A stretch of DNA of 64,000 bases from Papaver somniferum. Lineage: Eukaryota > Streptophyta > Magnoliopsida > Ranunculales > Papaveraceae. Where the stretch lies: the NCBI RefSeq assembly GCF_003573695.1, contig NC_039363.1, positions 127,765,302 through 127,829,301 of the forward strand, given 5' to 3'. This document shows positions 11,689 to 22,793 of this stretch, piece by piece (position 1 is the first letter of the stretch; every line of letters starts with the position of its first letter). Made by a program: the position numbers and the translations under genes. The notes beneath the pieces are model-generated. The model was given only the letters and a program-made list of their open reading frames with translations, was not told the origin of the DNA and ran no database searches.

Positions 11689-12117
11689 ATGGCTCCTGTA
11701 ACTAGAGGCACCACAAGCAGGGATGCAGTCGAAGCAGCTAACATGTATCTATGTAAAGGAATTTATTCCTCAAAGGTGAAGAAAGTGAAGGCTACAAATA
11801 ATGGAGAAGGTTCTTCCTCTAATTGGTTCGTGTCTTTTTATCATCTTGATGATAACTTCAGGGGCTTGGTGAAAGAATTTATCAACAAAAGAAACGATTT
11901 AAAATCTCAAATTCTTTCGTCTTTAGAAGAGTTAATTCACTATGAACGAATATTGTCTCTAACAACGAACACCGTGCGTGAACTAAAAAGAGAACTTAGT
12001 GAGTTGACATGTATTTCTAAAGATTTGGAGGAATTGAATGATCTCATAATCAATGTTTTTTTCAATAATGAGAAGGAATTCTCAGTAGAGGCCTTGAGAA
12101 AGCTCTATAATATCTAG
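11689..12117 (+). CDS. A2 ORF2, small coiled-coil protein of unknown function
   Basis: An intact 142-codon frame starts with ATG in good plant context (TTTCATGGCTCC) and ends TAG. The first 50 residues are basic and polar (MAPVTRGTTSRDAVEAANMY), then comes SSNWFVSFYHLDDNFRGL, and the second half is rich in Leu, Glu, Lys and Asn with heptad-like spacing, so a coiled coil is likely. There is no signal peptide or membrane segment. It lies where the protease-integrase-RT polyprotein of an autonomous copia element would be, 225 bp after the gag remnant. Its stop falls at the same aligned place as the ORF2 stop of A1 (ctagtaaatcttctt), but its N-terminal part does not resemble A1's. I do not recognise a family. 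It may be an element-encoded RNA- or Gag-binding helper, which is inference. Confidence 0.6.
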   Translation: MAPVTRGTTSRDAVEAANMYLCKGIYSSKVKKVKATNNGEGSSSNWFVSFYHLDDNFRGLVKEFINKRNDLKSQILSSLEELIHYERILSLTTNTVRELKRELSELTCISKDLEELNDLIINVFFNNEKEFSVEALRKLYNI

Positions 12118-13515
12118 TAAATCTTCTTATGAGAATTTTATTCTTGTTTTGTTTTGAAGAATAACTAGAGTTTGGAATAGCCATTATTGTGAGTACACAT
12201 AGCTATGTCCAACGTTTTTATGTTCATGTTTTTAGGTTTATTTGTTTGAATTCTAAAAAAAAAAATTGTTTTGGAAGATGATGATTGCAGTATTAATATT
12301 TATGATTTTATATATTGCAATATGTTATGGGATATGTGTTTGCATCCGTGAACTATTATTGTCCCATATGATGTCAAAAGTTATCTTGTTTATATGTCGA
12401 TATGTATGTATTGATAAAAGAATGAATGAACTTTTGACAAACAAAAGTTAAGCCTATTATGTCAATTCTTTGATGAAAGATAGGTTAAAATCTTTTGTTT
12501 ACAAGGATTATGTCTATTGTATGTCGTTATGCAAATAGTGATGGAAAATAGAATGAATCCTTGTATATTCCGCAGTATTGATCTTCCCTGATCCATATTT
12601 TATGTATATACTGTGTGGCTCCATAAGTCTTCTTGTGTGAGCATTTCTAACTAAACTAATCATATATTCGTTTGTGATTATTTTGGTTGTGTATTCCGAT
12701 TAGATTAATCATGGGTTCTCTTGTGGTTAATTTGATTGAGAATTTTTGGATAAAAAAATCATTTTTTGGTTTTTGGTGTCCAAAGAAATCCTTTTTTTCT
12801 TATAAAGTAAGGTCGCTCATGTTGTTCTTTTGGGAATGACATCAAATGAGAGAGAGTTCTTTTGAACTTGCGCTTAATTTCATATCTTTGTGGGGAGTGC
12901 GGCTATGGAATATTTGAGGAGTTATCTTGTATCTTTATAAACTCCGTGATGAATGCATTTAGCTTCGGATTTATGTTTGCATCTAAACAAAGTTGATATG
13001 TACTTTTCTTTAGTCTTGAAGTGTCTCCATGATAATTTCATTAGGATCCCGTTTTCGTACATTTGCCAATTTTATTGACAAAAAGAGGGAGATTAATATG
13101 TAGTTCACACTACAAATACATATAGTTTACGTGTTTTACGGATCATTATGTAAGGGGGAGTGATTTTCGTGTTGAGACGAAGTATTGACTAAGGGGGAGT
13201 GATACATATCACCATAATATTGTTGTCGAAGTTGTGATATGAGAACTTTTATGCTATGTAATAATACTATAACACTGTATAACAATGATAGAGAGCATTT
13301 GTTTTCTCATTATTATGGCTACGGAACTTCAAAAACAATGATGCTAAACTTACAACCTTTGGAATCATTGGAGTACTTGGAAGTGACGGAGATTTCGAGT
13401 AATGTTGAAGCACCAAGGAAATCAAGCATGTGGACGAGAAGCTACAAAGTTTTTATCTATTTTGTAATCCGTATGTATTGATAGTTTTGCCACTAAAATT
13501 GACAAAGGGGGAGAT
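12118..13515 (+). other. A2 3' noncoding region with four PPT-like tracts
   Basis: About 1.4 kb with no credible gene. It begins with the block TTTGGAATAGCCATTATTGTG (12171 on) shared by all A elements. Purine tracts occur at about 13079-13093, 13153-13165 and 13190-13202, and the functional PPT AAAGGGGGAGAT lies at 13504-13515 against the LTR. Repeated PPTs are a known Sirevirus trait. Confidence 0.75.
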
Positions 13516-15900
13516 TGGTAGAGCATTGCTCGGTCGAACTCTCATGCGTTGCTATCTCAAGCATGTTTGTCAATATTAGTGATCAAAACTATATGTCTTG
13601 ATTTCTTGTTTACTTATGACTAAGTCTCGGTCTACGATAGTCAAGTGTAGTTGAAGCTCCAGACTCCATGGCAATCATCTTACGAAGACGAGGAACTACT
13701 CGAGTAACCGGTGGAACTTCATCCGACTAAAAGGTATGTGGAGACTTGAAATTATCTATCACTCAAAAGTCTATTCTATCTCCTACTCTTGAGACAAAGT
13801 CGTTTAAGTATGATAGTTTTCATACATACATATTTGCTATTTCGATTCGAGTTTACTCGCCTATCTTTTTCTCGAAATATGTGTTCGTAAGCTTTCGCTT
13901 TAACCACTTTCATCTTTACCCGTGACGAAAGTCATGATGACGTTTCAATCTTGAAAATAGCTTTGATGAAGATAGTCGTGAATAACAATTGTTACAACAT
14001 TATAGAAGAATGTTTCAATGATTGAAATGTAGAGTTGAGATTACCATCTATGTATATAAGCATATAGAGTGTGTTCGCACATTAGTGTAAAAATCCATAT
14101 ACCGGAAGCCAATTGCGTGCATATGTGTGCATGCGGTATTGGTGAAGGAGACAGGTTGAGTACGTGTACCCACGAAAGTTTTTATACCGAAAATTTCTGC
14201 TGGAGTTTGTAAGTTTGCAAACTAGTAAACCAGTCACCTTAGGTACGCGTACCCACGGAATTTTTCGAACCGAAAATTTCTACTGAGTTTGTAAACTCAA
14301 ATCCGATAGCTACCCGTACGCGTACTCAAGTTGGTGATATCTCAAATCGGTAGTTCATGAACTTAAACCAATAAATTATAAGGAATGCAATCTTTGCAAA
14401 TCGTGGCTATATTGTTCATGAATTGATTCAAGTGGATCAAATCGATTTTGTTTCAATTGTGTCTATGAATAAAGACCTAAGTAATTGAACAACTCTTCAA
14501 CTAGTTCTTATGAGTCATTTGAACTAGTTATGAGAAAGATGAATACGATTAATATGAAAGTGCTCATATGGCTAACCATTGGTTAACTATTTGTGAACCA
14601 ACTAAGTGTACACGTTTAGGTACGGTTACTCAAACCTAAATGAATGCATTTCATTTGTGTGTGTGACAAGCTAAGTTTCTATCTAACGGTTGAAAGATAT
14701 TAGATTGGTTGAATCAGGTTTTTCATCTAACGGTGAATATTAAATGCTTTGTTACCAAGGTAACTTAGATTGCAAACCCTGATTTGAAAACTATATGAAG
14801 GAGACATATAGCATCTGGAAAAACTAATCCCCACACCTCTTGTGTGATACTAGTTGGTTTGGTAGAGTCGATTCTCCTTTAACCTTAGGTTTCTTCTCGA
14901 GACCCTGTAGGTTAACGACTGAAAGAATTCATTGGGATTGTAAATCCAGACGAAACTACTTTTCTTGTAGTTGAGCGATCTGCTCTTTCCATTTTCTATC
15001 GTACGAATTCAACTGAATAATTGGCTTGAGATTATATCTATGATAGGGCAAGATAAAAATAAATCACAAACATCTTCGTCTCATCGTTTGTGATTCCACA
15101 ATATCTAGTTTCGCTAGCATACGATTTAGATTATTGTGAGGTGATTGATAATACTAGGATGTTCTTCGGGAATATAAGACCGATTTATCAGTTACTTCAT
15201 GTTCACCTTGATTTATCAAAAGACGGAACAAAAACTCTTGGGTATTTCTGTGGGAGACAGATTTATTCAATTCTATAAACTTTTCTGTGTGGGACATATT
15301 TGTCTATCAAGTATCCGACTTTGGGTCGTAGCAACTCTTAGTTGTGGGTGAGATCAGCTAAGGGAATTAAGTGCGTAGTATCCAGCTGGGATCAGAGACG
15401 TAAGGAGCGCAACTGTACCTTGAATCGGTGTGATATTGATTAGGGTTCAACTACAGTCCAGACCGAAGTTAGTTTGTATTAGGCTAGTGTCTGTAGCGGA
15501 TTAATACAGTGTGGTGTTCAATCTGGACTAGGTCTCAGGGTTTTTCTGCATTTGCGGTTTCCTCGTTAACAAAGTTTCCGGTGTCTGTGTTATTTCTATT
15601 CCGCATTATATTTTGTTATATAATTAAAATATCACAGGTTGTGTGTTGTATCGATCAATTTTGAAATCCAACCTTTGGTTGTTGATTGTAAATTGATTGA
15701 TCCTTGGATATTGGTCTTTGGTACGATCCAAGTTCATGTCTCTTGTATTTAATCAAGACTCGCAGATTTGCTTGAGTAAGAATTGAATCAAGAGATTGAG
15801 TCTAACTGTCTAGTTGATTCTCATAAAAGTATATTGGGCTTTGTCCATACAGATTGCTAATCAAAATATTGGGTGAGGTTGTTAGACCTCCGCTTTTTCA
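13516..15900 (+). repeat. A2 3' LTR, complete
   Basis: Starts TGGTAGAGC (one change from TGTTAGAGC) after the PPT and ends CGCTTTTTCA. Length 2385 bp. Contains degenerate palindromes (about 14160, 14240, 14310: variants of GTACGCGTAC), a decayed TATA box (CTATATGAAG at 14791) and the conserved LTR block (about 15534-15572). Followed by the 17-bp end of the A1 LTR. Confidence 0.88.
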
Positions 15901-15931
15901 GACCCCCCGCATTTTCAATTGGTATCAGAGC
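15901..15931 (+). other. 17-bp tip of the A1 5' LTR, then A1 primer-binding site
   Basis: gaccccccgcattttca (15901-15917) matches the end of the A1 3' LTR (gacccccgtattttca), not the A2 end. TGGTATCAGAGC at 15920-15931 is the A1 PBS. This short piece shows that A2 sits inside the A1 LTR rather than beside it. Confidence 0.82.
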
Positions 15932-15980
15932 AGGCAAACACATTAAAGACCTTACAAGTCTGTGTTTGTAGCGATCTGAT

Positions 15981-17153
15981 ACAGATAGAGGTGTTATATC
16001 TATAAACATACCACCAGTCTTCGATGACTCAAATTACTTGTGGTGGAAAATTGCTATGCGTGTCTTTCTTCAATCATGGGTTTATATAGTTAATGGCTAT
16101 GATGCTCCCGTTATGGCAGTAGGGAATGCGACCGTTCCTAAGGATATTGGTGCATATGACGCTACTGAGATACTTGCTGCAAAGCAAAACTACGACGATT
16201 TGAATGCCATCATACATGCCATTACCCCAGATCTTCAGCACCATGTGGCTACGTGTACTTGGTCTAAAGATGCTTGGGATATCTTATAAACCGTATTCGA
16301 AGGAAATACTAGTGAAAAGGAAGCTAGTCTTCAAAACCTTTATTACGATTGGGAAAACCTTCATATGGCAGATGAAGATTCATTTGATGAGTTTAATAAA
16401 AAAGTGTCTGAAATTGTTAATGCATCTTTTGCATTGGGTTAGACTATTCCTGAAAAGGAAATTGTGATGAAAATTCTCAGATCGCTGCCATCTGGATACG
16501 TTTCTAATAAGCATGCCATCGTTGAAGGAAATAACCTTGATGATCTCTCCAGAAATACGTTGGTTGGGAAGCTAAAGATCTTTGATCATGAGCATACATC
16601 CAAAACTTGAAAGGATGTTGCCTTCAAAGCACAAAGGAACACTAAATTACTTGACAAAAGTAAAAGTGTTTATGTCTCTGAGGATGATCTTTCTGAGACT
16701 GATTCATCAGATGAAGATCTTGACAAATCAGTCTCTATGATCACAAGACAGTTTAGGGATCTTCTATTGAAGAGAAGTAAACGGTTTTCCAGAGACAAAC
16801 CTAGGTCGTCAATTAAACCTCACAATCGCATTCCTCCTAAAAACAGGGATGCTGACGAGGCTGATGACGAGGATATGCCACAATGCTTTAAGTGTAAAGG
16901 TTTTGGTCATTTTGCGAATGAGTGTCCGAACCGTAGAAAATACACTAGAAACAAAGGTCTTGCTGCAACACTTGATGAAATGTCTAATCACTATGATTCC
17001 AACGATCATGAAAAATCAAGTGTTGCACTCCTCCATGAAGATATTGATTTGATAATTGTAGCAATACATACATCAATCTTGATATCCTTCCAGAAGAAGA
17101 TTCAACCAATCTGGAAGAAGAAATTAACATTTGTGTTGGAAACCTATGTTTGA
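15981..17153 (+). pseudogene. gag: A1 gag, broken (UBN2 domain plus CCHC knuckle)
   Basis: One frame carries the whole Gag but lacks its ATG (the A2 start codon corresponds to aca here) and has in-frame stops TAA 16287, TAG 16441 and TGA 16609. Residues 15-120 form the copia Gag region (FDDSNYLWWKIAM, then AKQNYDDLNAI), followed by DWENLHM and LPSGYVSNKH, both typical of UBN2-type Gag. An acidic stretch near 16680-16730 precedes a clear CCHC zinc knuckle CFKCKGFGHFANEC (16882-16923). Gag forms the particle and the knuckle binds RNA. The shift to another frame after 17153 separates it from the next segment. It is the best-preserved Gag of the window at sequence level but not translatable. Confidence 0.85.
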
Positions 17154-17523
17154 TTTTTCAGGTTCCACTATGTGTCTAGCAGCTTGCACATCTCGGGCGT
17201 CTGAATCATCTTATCCAGTGACATGTTCTTATTGTTCACTCAAGGGTCATGAACTTTCAAAGTGTTTCAAGTACAAACACAAGATGAGACATGTAAAGAG
17301 ACTTCAAAGAAGAGCAAATCGCTTAGCAAATAAGCTCAAACTTGTTCAAAAAACCGCTGAGGTATGTAAGATTTTATCCTCTTCAAATAAGTTGGTTTCC
17401 AAAGATAGGTCAAGATCACTAGGGAAAAGAGTATGGTCTAAACAATTTGATAGACAGGATTCTATGAATTCCTTTCAAAAAGGGGATGGTGGACAAATTG
17501 TTGTTCACCGCAGCACAACTTGA
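17131..17523 (+). pseudogene. A1 gag C-terminal part with second CCHC knuckle
   Basis: In a different frame from the main gag, this segment encodes a second knuckle CSYCSLKGHELSKC, then a basic, Arg/Lys-rich helix, and ends with GGQIVVHRSTT and a stop at 17521-17523. The endings of A3 and A4 are alike (EQDIVHPNAT and EQDIVHPNTT). In autonomous Sireviruses such a second knuckle comes just before the protease; here the frame ends instead. It was probably continuous with gag before a frameshift near 17100-17150. Confidence 0.7.
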
Positions 17524-17883
17524 TTGTGTTGGTTTCGTGCATCTCGTCTCATGTACCTGATCAAAAAGAGACAAGATTGTGCACACCTCAGGCTTTAAGA
17601 AAAGAAAAGTAGTTTTTCTTTTTAGTTTGTTTTTGCTTTGGTTTGCAAATTTGGAATTCATCCTTGTCAATTGGTTTTGGAAGAGACTTCCCTGTGTATT
17701 CAATAAATAAAGGTTTATTCTCGACAATTCTACTCTCTCTAGGGTTGTGAATTGTGTGTACGTGAACCTATGTTGTTTAAGGTTCAGTGACCCTACATCT
17801 TTTTTCCTTCTCTGAAACTCTTTTCATCTTAAGACTGCATGTTGAGTTTAAATTGTGATTTCCTCTCACAAACACATACAAGT
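17524..17883 (+). other. A1 spacer between gag and ORF2
   Basis: 360 bp without a gene. It contains AATAAATAAAGG, a possible TATA-like region near 17702, in a place comparable to the TATA-hairpin of A2. The corresponding stretch of A0 (62595-62945, reverse) is alignable. Confidence 0.45.
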
Positions 17884-18270
17884 ATGGAGACTCCAAGCAT
17901 CATGTGTTCTGATGGAAAAGATGTTAATATGATTGTTAATCCATCAATCATGAAGGAAAAAGAAAAATCTCCGTTACCTCCAACTTTGAAGAGAAAAAGA
18001 AGGAACGCGAGGAAGCCAAGAGTTGTTCCTTAAAATTTTCAGAAGTTTTCTGATGTTCTTGAAGAGTTGAAGGAAGCAAGGAAGGAGATTCAGCAAATAA
18101 AGTCTTTTGTTATGGGAACTCTCGAAATTCAGAAGGCCCTGATTCGATATCATCAGCCTAGAAGGTTTGTTGGAATTAACACCTTTCTCCATGAACCTTA
18201 TGTTCCCATGGCTGTTGACGACAATGAGTTCGGGGACGATAAAGAATTCTTCAGAGGTCTTAATGTCTAG
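17884..18270 (+). pseudogene. A1 ORF2, one in-frame stop
   Basis: The frame begins METPSIMCSDGKDVNMIV, continues through a Lys/Arg-rich run resembling a nuclear localisation signal (KRKRRNARKPR), a heptad-like helix (VLEELKEARKEIQQIK) and FLHEPYVPMAVDD, and ends at TAG 18268-18270 (128 codons). A single TAA at 18031-18033 interrupts it; the A0 copy has a sense codon there. The order of basic patch and coiled coil suggests a small nucleic-acid- or Gag-binding protein, but that is inference. I recognise no family. It replaces pol in this element. Confidence 0.65.
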
Positions 18271-19782
18271 TAAATCTTCTTTTTTATGTTTTTAGAAGAA
18301 TAACTAGGGTTTGGAATAGCTATTATTGTGAGAGTACACATAGCTATGTCCAACTATTTTCATCTTCAATGTTTTTAGATTTATTTATTTAAATTCTAAG
18401 TTATTTGGAAGATGATGTTTGCAAATTTAATCTTTATGATTTTATACATTGAAAATTATTATGGGATAAGTTGTTTACATCCGTGAACCTTGACTGCCCC
18501 ATACTTGTTCAAAAGTTATCTCTATTATGTCGGTATGAAAGTATTGATAGAAGATAGAATGAACTTTTGACATTACAAAAGTTAAAGCCTTTTATGTCAT
18601 TGTTTTGGTGGAAGAAAGGATAAAACTTTTGTTTACAAGGATTAAGTCTATTATATGTCATTGTGCAAATAGTGATGGAAAATAGAATGAATCCTTGTCT
18701 ATTTCGCAGTATTGGTCGAGATTGGTCGATCTCCGATCCACATTCTTGTGCATATACTGTGTTTCTCCATAAGTTTTCTTATGTTTGAGCATGACCAATT
18801 TAATTGATCATTCTCTTGTGGTCAGTTTAGTTGTTTCTCCGTAAGTTCTCTTATGACGAGCATGACCAACTGAATTGATCACTTTTGTGGTTAATTTAGT
18901 TGTGCAATTCCAATTGAATTAATTATGGGTTTTCTTGTGGTTAATTTAACTGTGCATTTCGATTGGATTAATAATGAATTCTTTTGTGGATAATTCAACT
19001 GAATACTTTGGATTCAAATTCATGTTTTCATGTGATTTGGTTATGTCCAAAGAATCTTTCTTTTCTTGTGAAAGTAAGGCCGCCTTTGTTGTTCTTTCGG
19101 GAATGACATTTTATGGGGGAGAGTTCTTTTTGAATTTGTGCTTAATTGCTAAATCTTTGTGGGGAGTGCGGCTGTGGAATATCGTAGGGGTTATCTTGTA
19201 TCTTTATAAACTCCTTGATGAATGTATTTAGCTTCGGCTTTATGATGGCATCTAAATAAGTTGATATGGTATTCTCTTTTGGTCATGAAATATCTCTATG
19301 AAAATTTCATGAAGATCCCACTAGTTTTCGTACCTTTGCCAATTTACATTGACACAAAGGGGGAGAATTAATGTGTAGTGTGACACTACAAATACATTTG
19401 GTTTATGGATCATTATGTAAGGGGGAGTGGTTTTCATGTCGAGATGAAGTATTGACTAAGAGGGAATGATCAATATCACCATAGTATTGTTGTCACAGTT
19501 GTGATACAATTGAAATTTGATGATATGTAATAATACCATGACACTGTATAACAATGATTGAGAGCAACTGTTTTCTCATTGTTATCGCTACGGATCTTCA
19601 ACAACTATGATGCTGAACTTACAACCTTTAGGATCATGGAGTACTTGGACGTGACGGATATTTCGAGTCGCGTTGAAGATGCCAAGGAGATCAAGCATTT
19701 GGATGAGAAGCTATAATTTTTATTTATTTTGTAATCCATATGTATTGATAGTTTTGTCACTAAAATTGACAAAGGGGGAGAT
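18271..19782 (+). other. A1 3' noncoding region and PPT
   Basis: 1.5 kb without a credible gene. It shares the TTTGGAATAGCTATTATTGTG block (about 18311) with the other A elements. An 85-codon frame at 18974-19231 has no homologue in the sister elements. PPT-like tracts lie near 19352-19368 and 19420-19430, and the true PPT AAAGGGGGAGAT is at 19771-19782. Confidence 0.75.
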
Positions 19783-22293
19783 TGTTAGAGCACTGCTCGG
19801 TCAAAATCGCATGCGTTGCTATCTCAAGCATGTTTCTCAATGTTAGTGATCAAAACTATAAGTCTTGATTTCTAGCCTATTTATAAATATCTCGGACTAG
19901 GACATAGTTTGTGTAGTTGAGCTTAGACTTCACAACGCTTATCACTTGAAGATGCAGAATTACTAAGGAGAGCTTGTGGAACTTCATCGAAAAAGGTATG
20001 TGGATACCTAAACTCATCTATCACTTGGAAAGTCTATTTCTACTCTATATACTATATTGAGACATAAATCGTGTTACGATATAGTTTTCTCTATACACAT
20101 TTGAGATTTCGAGCTGAGTATATCTCGCTTACATATTTCTCGAAATATGTGTTGGTAAGCTTTCGCTTCGACCAAGTTCATCTTATATCATGAGAAAATT
20201 ATCGAGTAACATCTTACATGGTTTTTGTGATACAATCATTCGGTGTAAGACTTGGAAGTGTTTCGATAATGATTATTTCAATATCTTGAAAATTGCTTTG
20301 ATACTAATAGTGTGTGAAAACGGCTATTATCATTATAAAAGAATGTCTCAATGATTGAAATGAAGAATTGAGATTATGTAACCATCTTTGGATATAAGCA
20401 TATATGGTGTGTTCGCACATTAGTGTATAAATCCATAAACCGGTAACCAAGAGTATGCATATGTGTGTATACGAAATTGGTGAAGGAGACAGGTTAAGTA
20501 TGCGTACCCGTACGCATACAGGCGGAAGTTTTCCAACCGAAAAATTCTGTCGAGATTGGGAATTAACAAGATCTTAACTAGTCACCTTAAGTATGCGTAC
20601 CGAAAATTTCTGCTGAGTTTGGAAACTAAACCAACTCAAATCTGGTTGCTTAAGTACGCATACCTGTAGGGATACTTAAGCTTGTTACTTTATCAAATCG
20701 GTCAGTTCATGAACTAAAACATTTATCAATAAGGAATACAATCTTTGCAAACCGTGTCTATAATGTTCATGTATTGATTCGAGTGAATCAAACCAATTTA
20801 GCTTAAATTGTGTTCTTGTATAAATCCATGAGAATATAACAATTTAAAAACTTTTTAACTAGTTTTATTTGAGTCATTTGAACTAGTTATGGTGAAGATG
20901 AATAAGGTTGATATGAGAGTAATCATATGGCTAACCTCGGTTAACTATTTGTGAACCAACATGGTGTACACGTTTAGGTACGGTTACATAAACCTAAATG
21001 AGGGTACATTTCATTTGTGTGTAACAAGCTAAGTTCGATCTAACGTTTGAAAGATATTAGCTTAGTTGAATCAGGTTTTTCATCTAACGGTGATTATTGA
21101 ATGCTTTGTTACCAAGGTAACTTGGATTGCAAACCCTGATTTCAAAACTATATAAAGGAGAACTCTAGTAACTGGGAAACCTAATCCCCACACCTCCTGT
21201 GTGTTACTAGTTTCATAACTAGAGTCGATTCTACTTTAACCTTAGATTTATTATCGAGACCCTGTAGGTTAACGACTTGAAGACTTCATTGGTATTGTGA
21301 AGCCAGACCCAACTATTCTCTTTGTAGTTGCGTGATCTGATCTTGTTGTTTCTATTGTGATTGAGTGCAATTGTAAAATTGTCTTGATATTTATATCTAT
21401 GATAGGCAAGATATAAAAGTAATCACAAACACCTTCGTCTCATCATTTGTGATTCCACGATAACTTGTTTTCCTAATCGATTAAGTTTATTGTGAGGTGA
21501 TTGATAATACTAGGATGTTCTTTGGAAATATAAGTCTGGTTTATAAATTGGTTCATGTTCACCTTGATTTATCAAAAGACGGAACAAAAACTCTTGGGTA
21601 TTTCTGTGGGAGACAGATTTATTCAATCCTATAGACTTTTCTGTGTGAGACAGATTTGTTTATCAAGTCTTCGACTTTGGGTCGTAGCAACTCTTTGTTG
21701 TGGGTGAGATCAGCTAAGGGAATCATGCGTGGTATCCTGCTGGGATCAGAGATGTAAGGAGCGCAACTGTACCTTGAATCAGTGTGAGATTTATTAGAGT
21801 TCAACTACAGTCCAGTCCGAAGTTAATTGGTAGTAGGCTAGTGTATGTAGCAGCTTAATACAGTGTGGTGTTCAAACTGGACTAGGTCCCGTTGTTTTTC
21901 TGCATTTGCGATTTCCTTGTTAAAAAAATTCTGGTGTCTGTGTTATTTATTTTCCGCATTATATTTTGTTATATAATTGAAATATCACAGGTTGTGCGTT
22001 AAGATCAATAAATTAGAATATACAACCTTTGGTTGTTGATTTACATTGATTGACACTTGATCAATGGTCTTTGGTACCGTTCAAGTAATTCATCTTATAT
22101 TCAATCGGGCTCGCATATTTATATTTGCTGATTGCGGATTGAATTAAGAGTTAGAGATATTAAACTCTTTGATATACTTTATTCTAGATTGAGTCTAATT
22201 GTCTATTTGATTCTATAGAAAGTGTATTGGAGTAAGTCCTCTCAGATTGCCAAACGAATTGTTGGGTGTGGTTGTTAGACCCCCGTATTTTCA
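19783..22293 (+). repeat. A1 3' LTR, complete
   Basis: 2511 bp from TGTTAGAGCACTGC to TATTTTCA, followed by the right TSD. Palindrome at 20498-20519, TATA box TATATAAA at 21149-21156, conserved block at about 21888-21930. Confidence 0.9.
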
Positions 22294-22298
22294 GGCTT
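22294..22298. repeat. Right TSD of A1 (ggctt)
   Basis: Matches the uninterrupted B sequence at 61855-61859 and, with one change, the left TSD at 6271-6275. Confidence 0.82.
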
Positions 22299-22722
22299 AA
22301 TCCTGAGAGTATTCAATTCTGGACAAGGTCCCGGGGGTTTTCTGCATTTGCGGTTTCCTTGTTAACAAAATATTGCTGTGTCTTTTACTTTTCCATTTCC
22401 GTAATTATAATTGTTTTTATTATAATTAGAAGTAAAATACACAAACGTTAATTCCTATTTACTTTATAGTAATCCTATTGTGTTTGGTTAAGTCCAAACT
22501 ATTTATCAAGTAAACATAATTCATTGTTGTATCGTCTCGATCTTGTATCCATAGTCAATCACGCAAGTTATCTTGTCGTATTGTCTCGATATCGTATCCA
22601 TAGACGATCACACGAAGTGTGAACCGATCTCGACTCAGTCCATAGACAATCACTGTCCGAGAAAGGACTTATAGGTGGAAAAGTTTTAGATTAAGGTATA
22701 TTTGGGTACCCTCGTCTTTTGA
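22299..22722 (+). repeat. B 5' LTR, second part
   Basis: Continues the LTR broken at 6275; aligns with 61860-62298 of the 3' LTR. Ends TCTTTTGA (expected TTTTCA, one change). Carries the conserved LTR block at 22330-22372 and direct variants of the phrase gtctcgat-cgtatccatag, three times in 22530-22650. Confidence 0.88.
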
Positions 22723-22724
22723 AT

Positions 22725-22736
22725 TGGTATCAGAGC
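22725..22736 (+). other. B primer-binding site (tRNA-iMet type)
   Basis: TGGTATCAGAGC two bases after the B LTR end, as in the A elements. Confidence 0.9.
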
Positions 22737-22793
22737 ATCCAAACACGAAAAGATCTAACAATCTGTGTTTGGTGCGATCCAACCTATAAGAAA

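Larger units (their letters stand above)
8520..15900 (+). mobile_element. Element A2, Sirevirus-like, pol-less, inserted in the A1 5' LTR
   Basis: A2 consists of a 5'-truncated 5' LTR (8520-10066), PBS, a broken gag, an intact ORF2, a PPT array and a complete 3' LTR (13516-15900). Its two LTRs share subtype features absent from A1 (for example AATAAAGACCTAAG near 8600 and 14466). Its right end is followed by gaccccccgc..., the last 17 bp of the A1 LTR, so it inserted 17 bp before the end of that LTR. The left TSD was lost with the deletion at 8519/8520. Confidence 0.82.
6276..22293 (+). mobile_element. Element A1, Sirevirus-like, pol-less, inserted in the B 5' LTR
   Basis: LTR tips TGTTAGAGC...TTTTCA, a tRNA-iMet-type PBS, gag, ORF2, PPT and 3' LTR are all present. 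Its parts are 6276-8519, 15901-19782 and the 3' LTR 19783-22293. The 7.4 kb between (8520-15900) is a second element, A2, set in A1's 5' LTR. LTR subtype supports this split: 6276-8519 resembles 19783-22293 far more than it resembles A2's LTRs (for example shared GTGTTCTTGTATAAATCCAT near 7330 and 20811). Confidence 0.85.

Noticed and set aside
18974..19231. 85-codon frame in the A1 3' region
   Set aside because: Not kept in A0, A2 or A4 at the aligned position.
6276..22293. Tandem three-LTR element made by unequal recombination between LTRs
   Set aside because: The 17-bp A1-type LTR tip at 15901-15917 and the LTR subtypes fit insertion plus deletion better.
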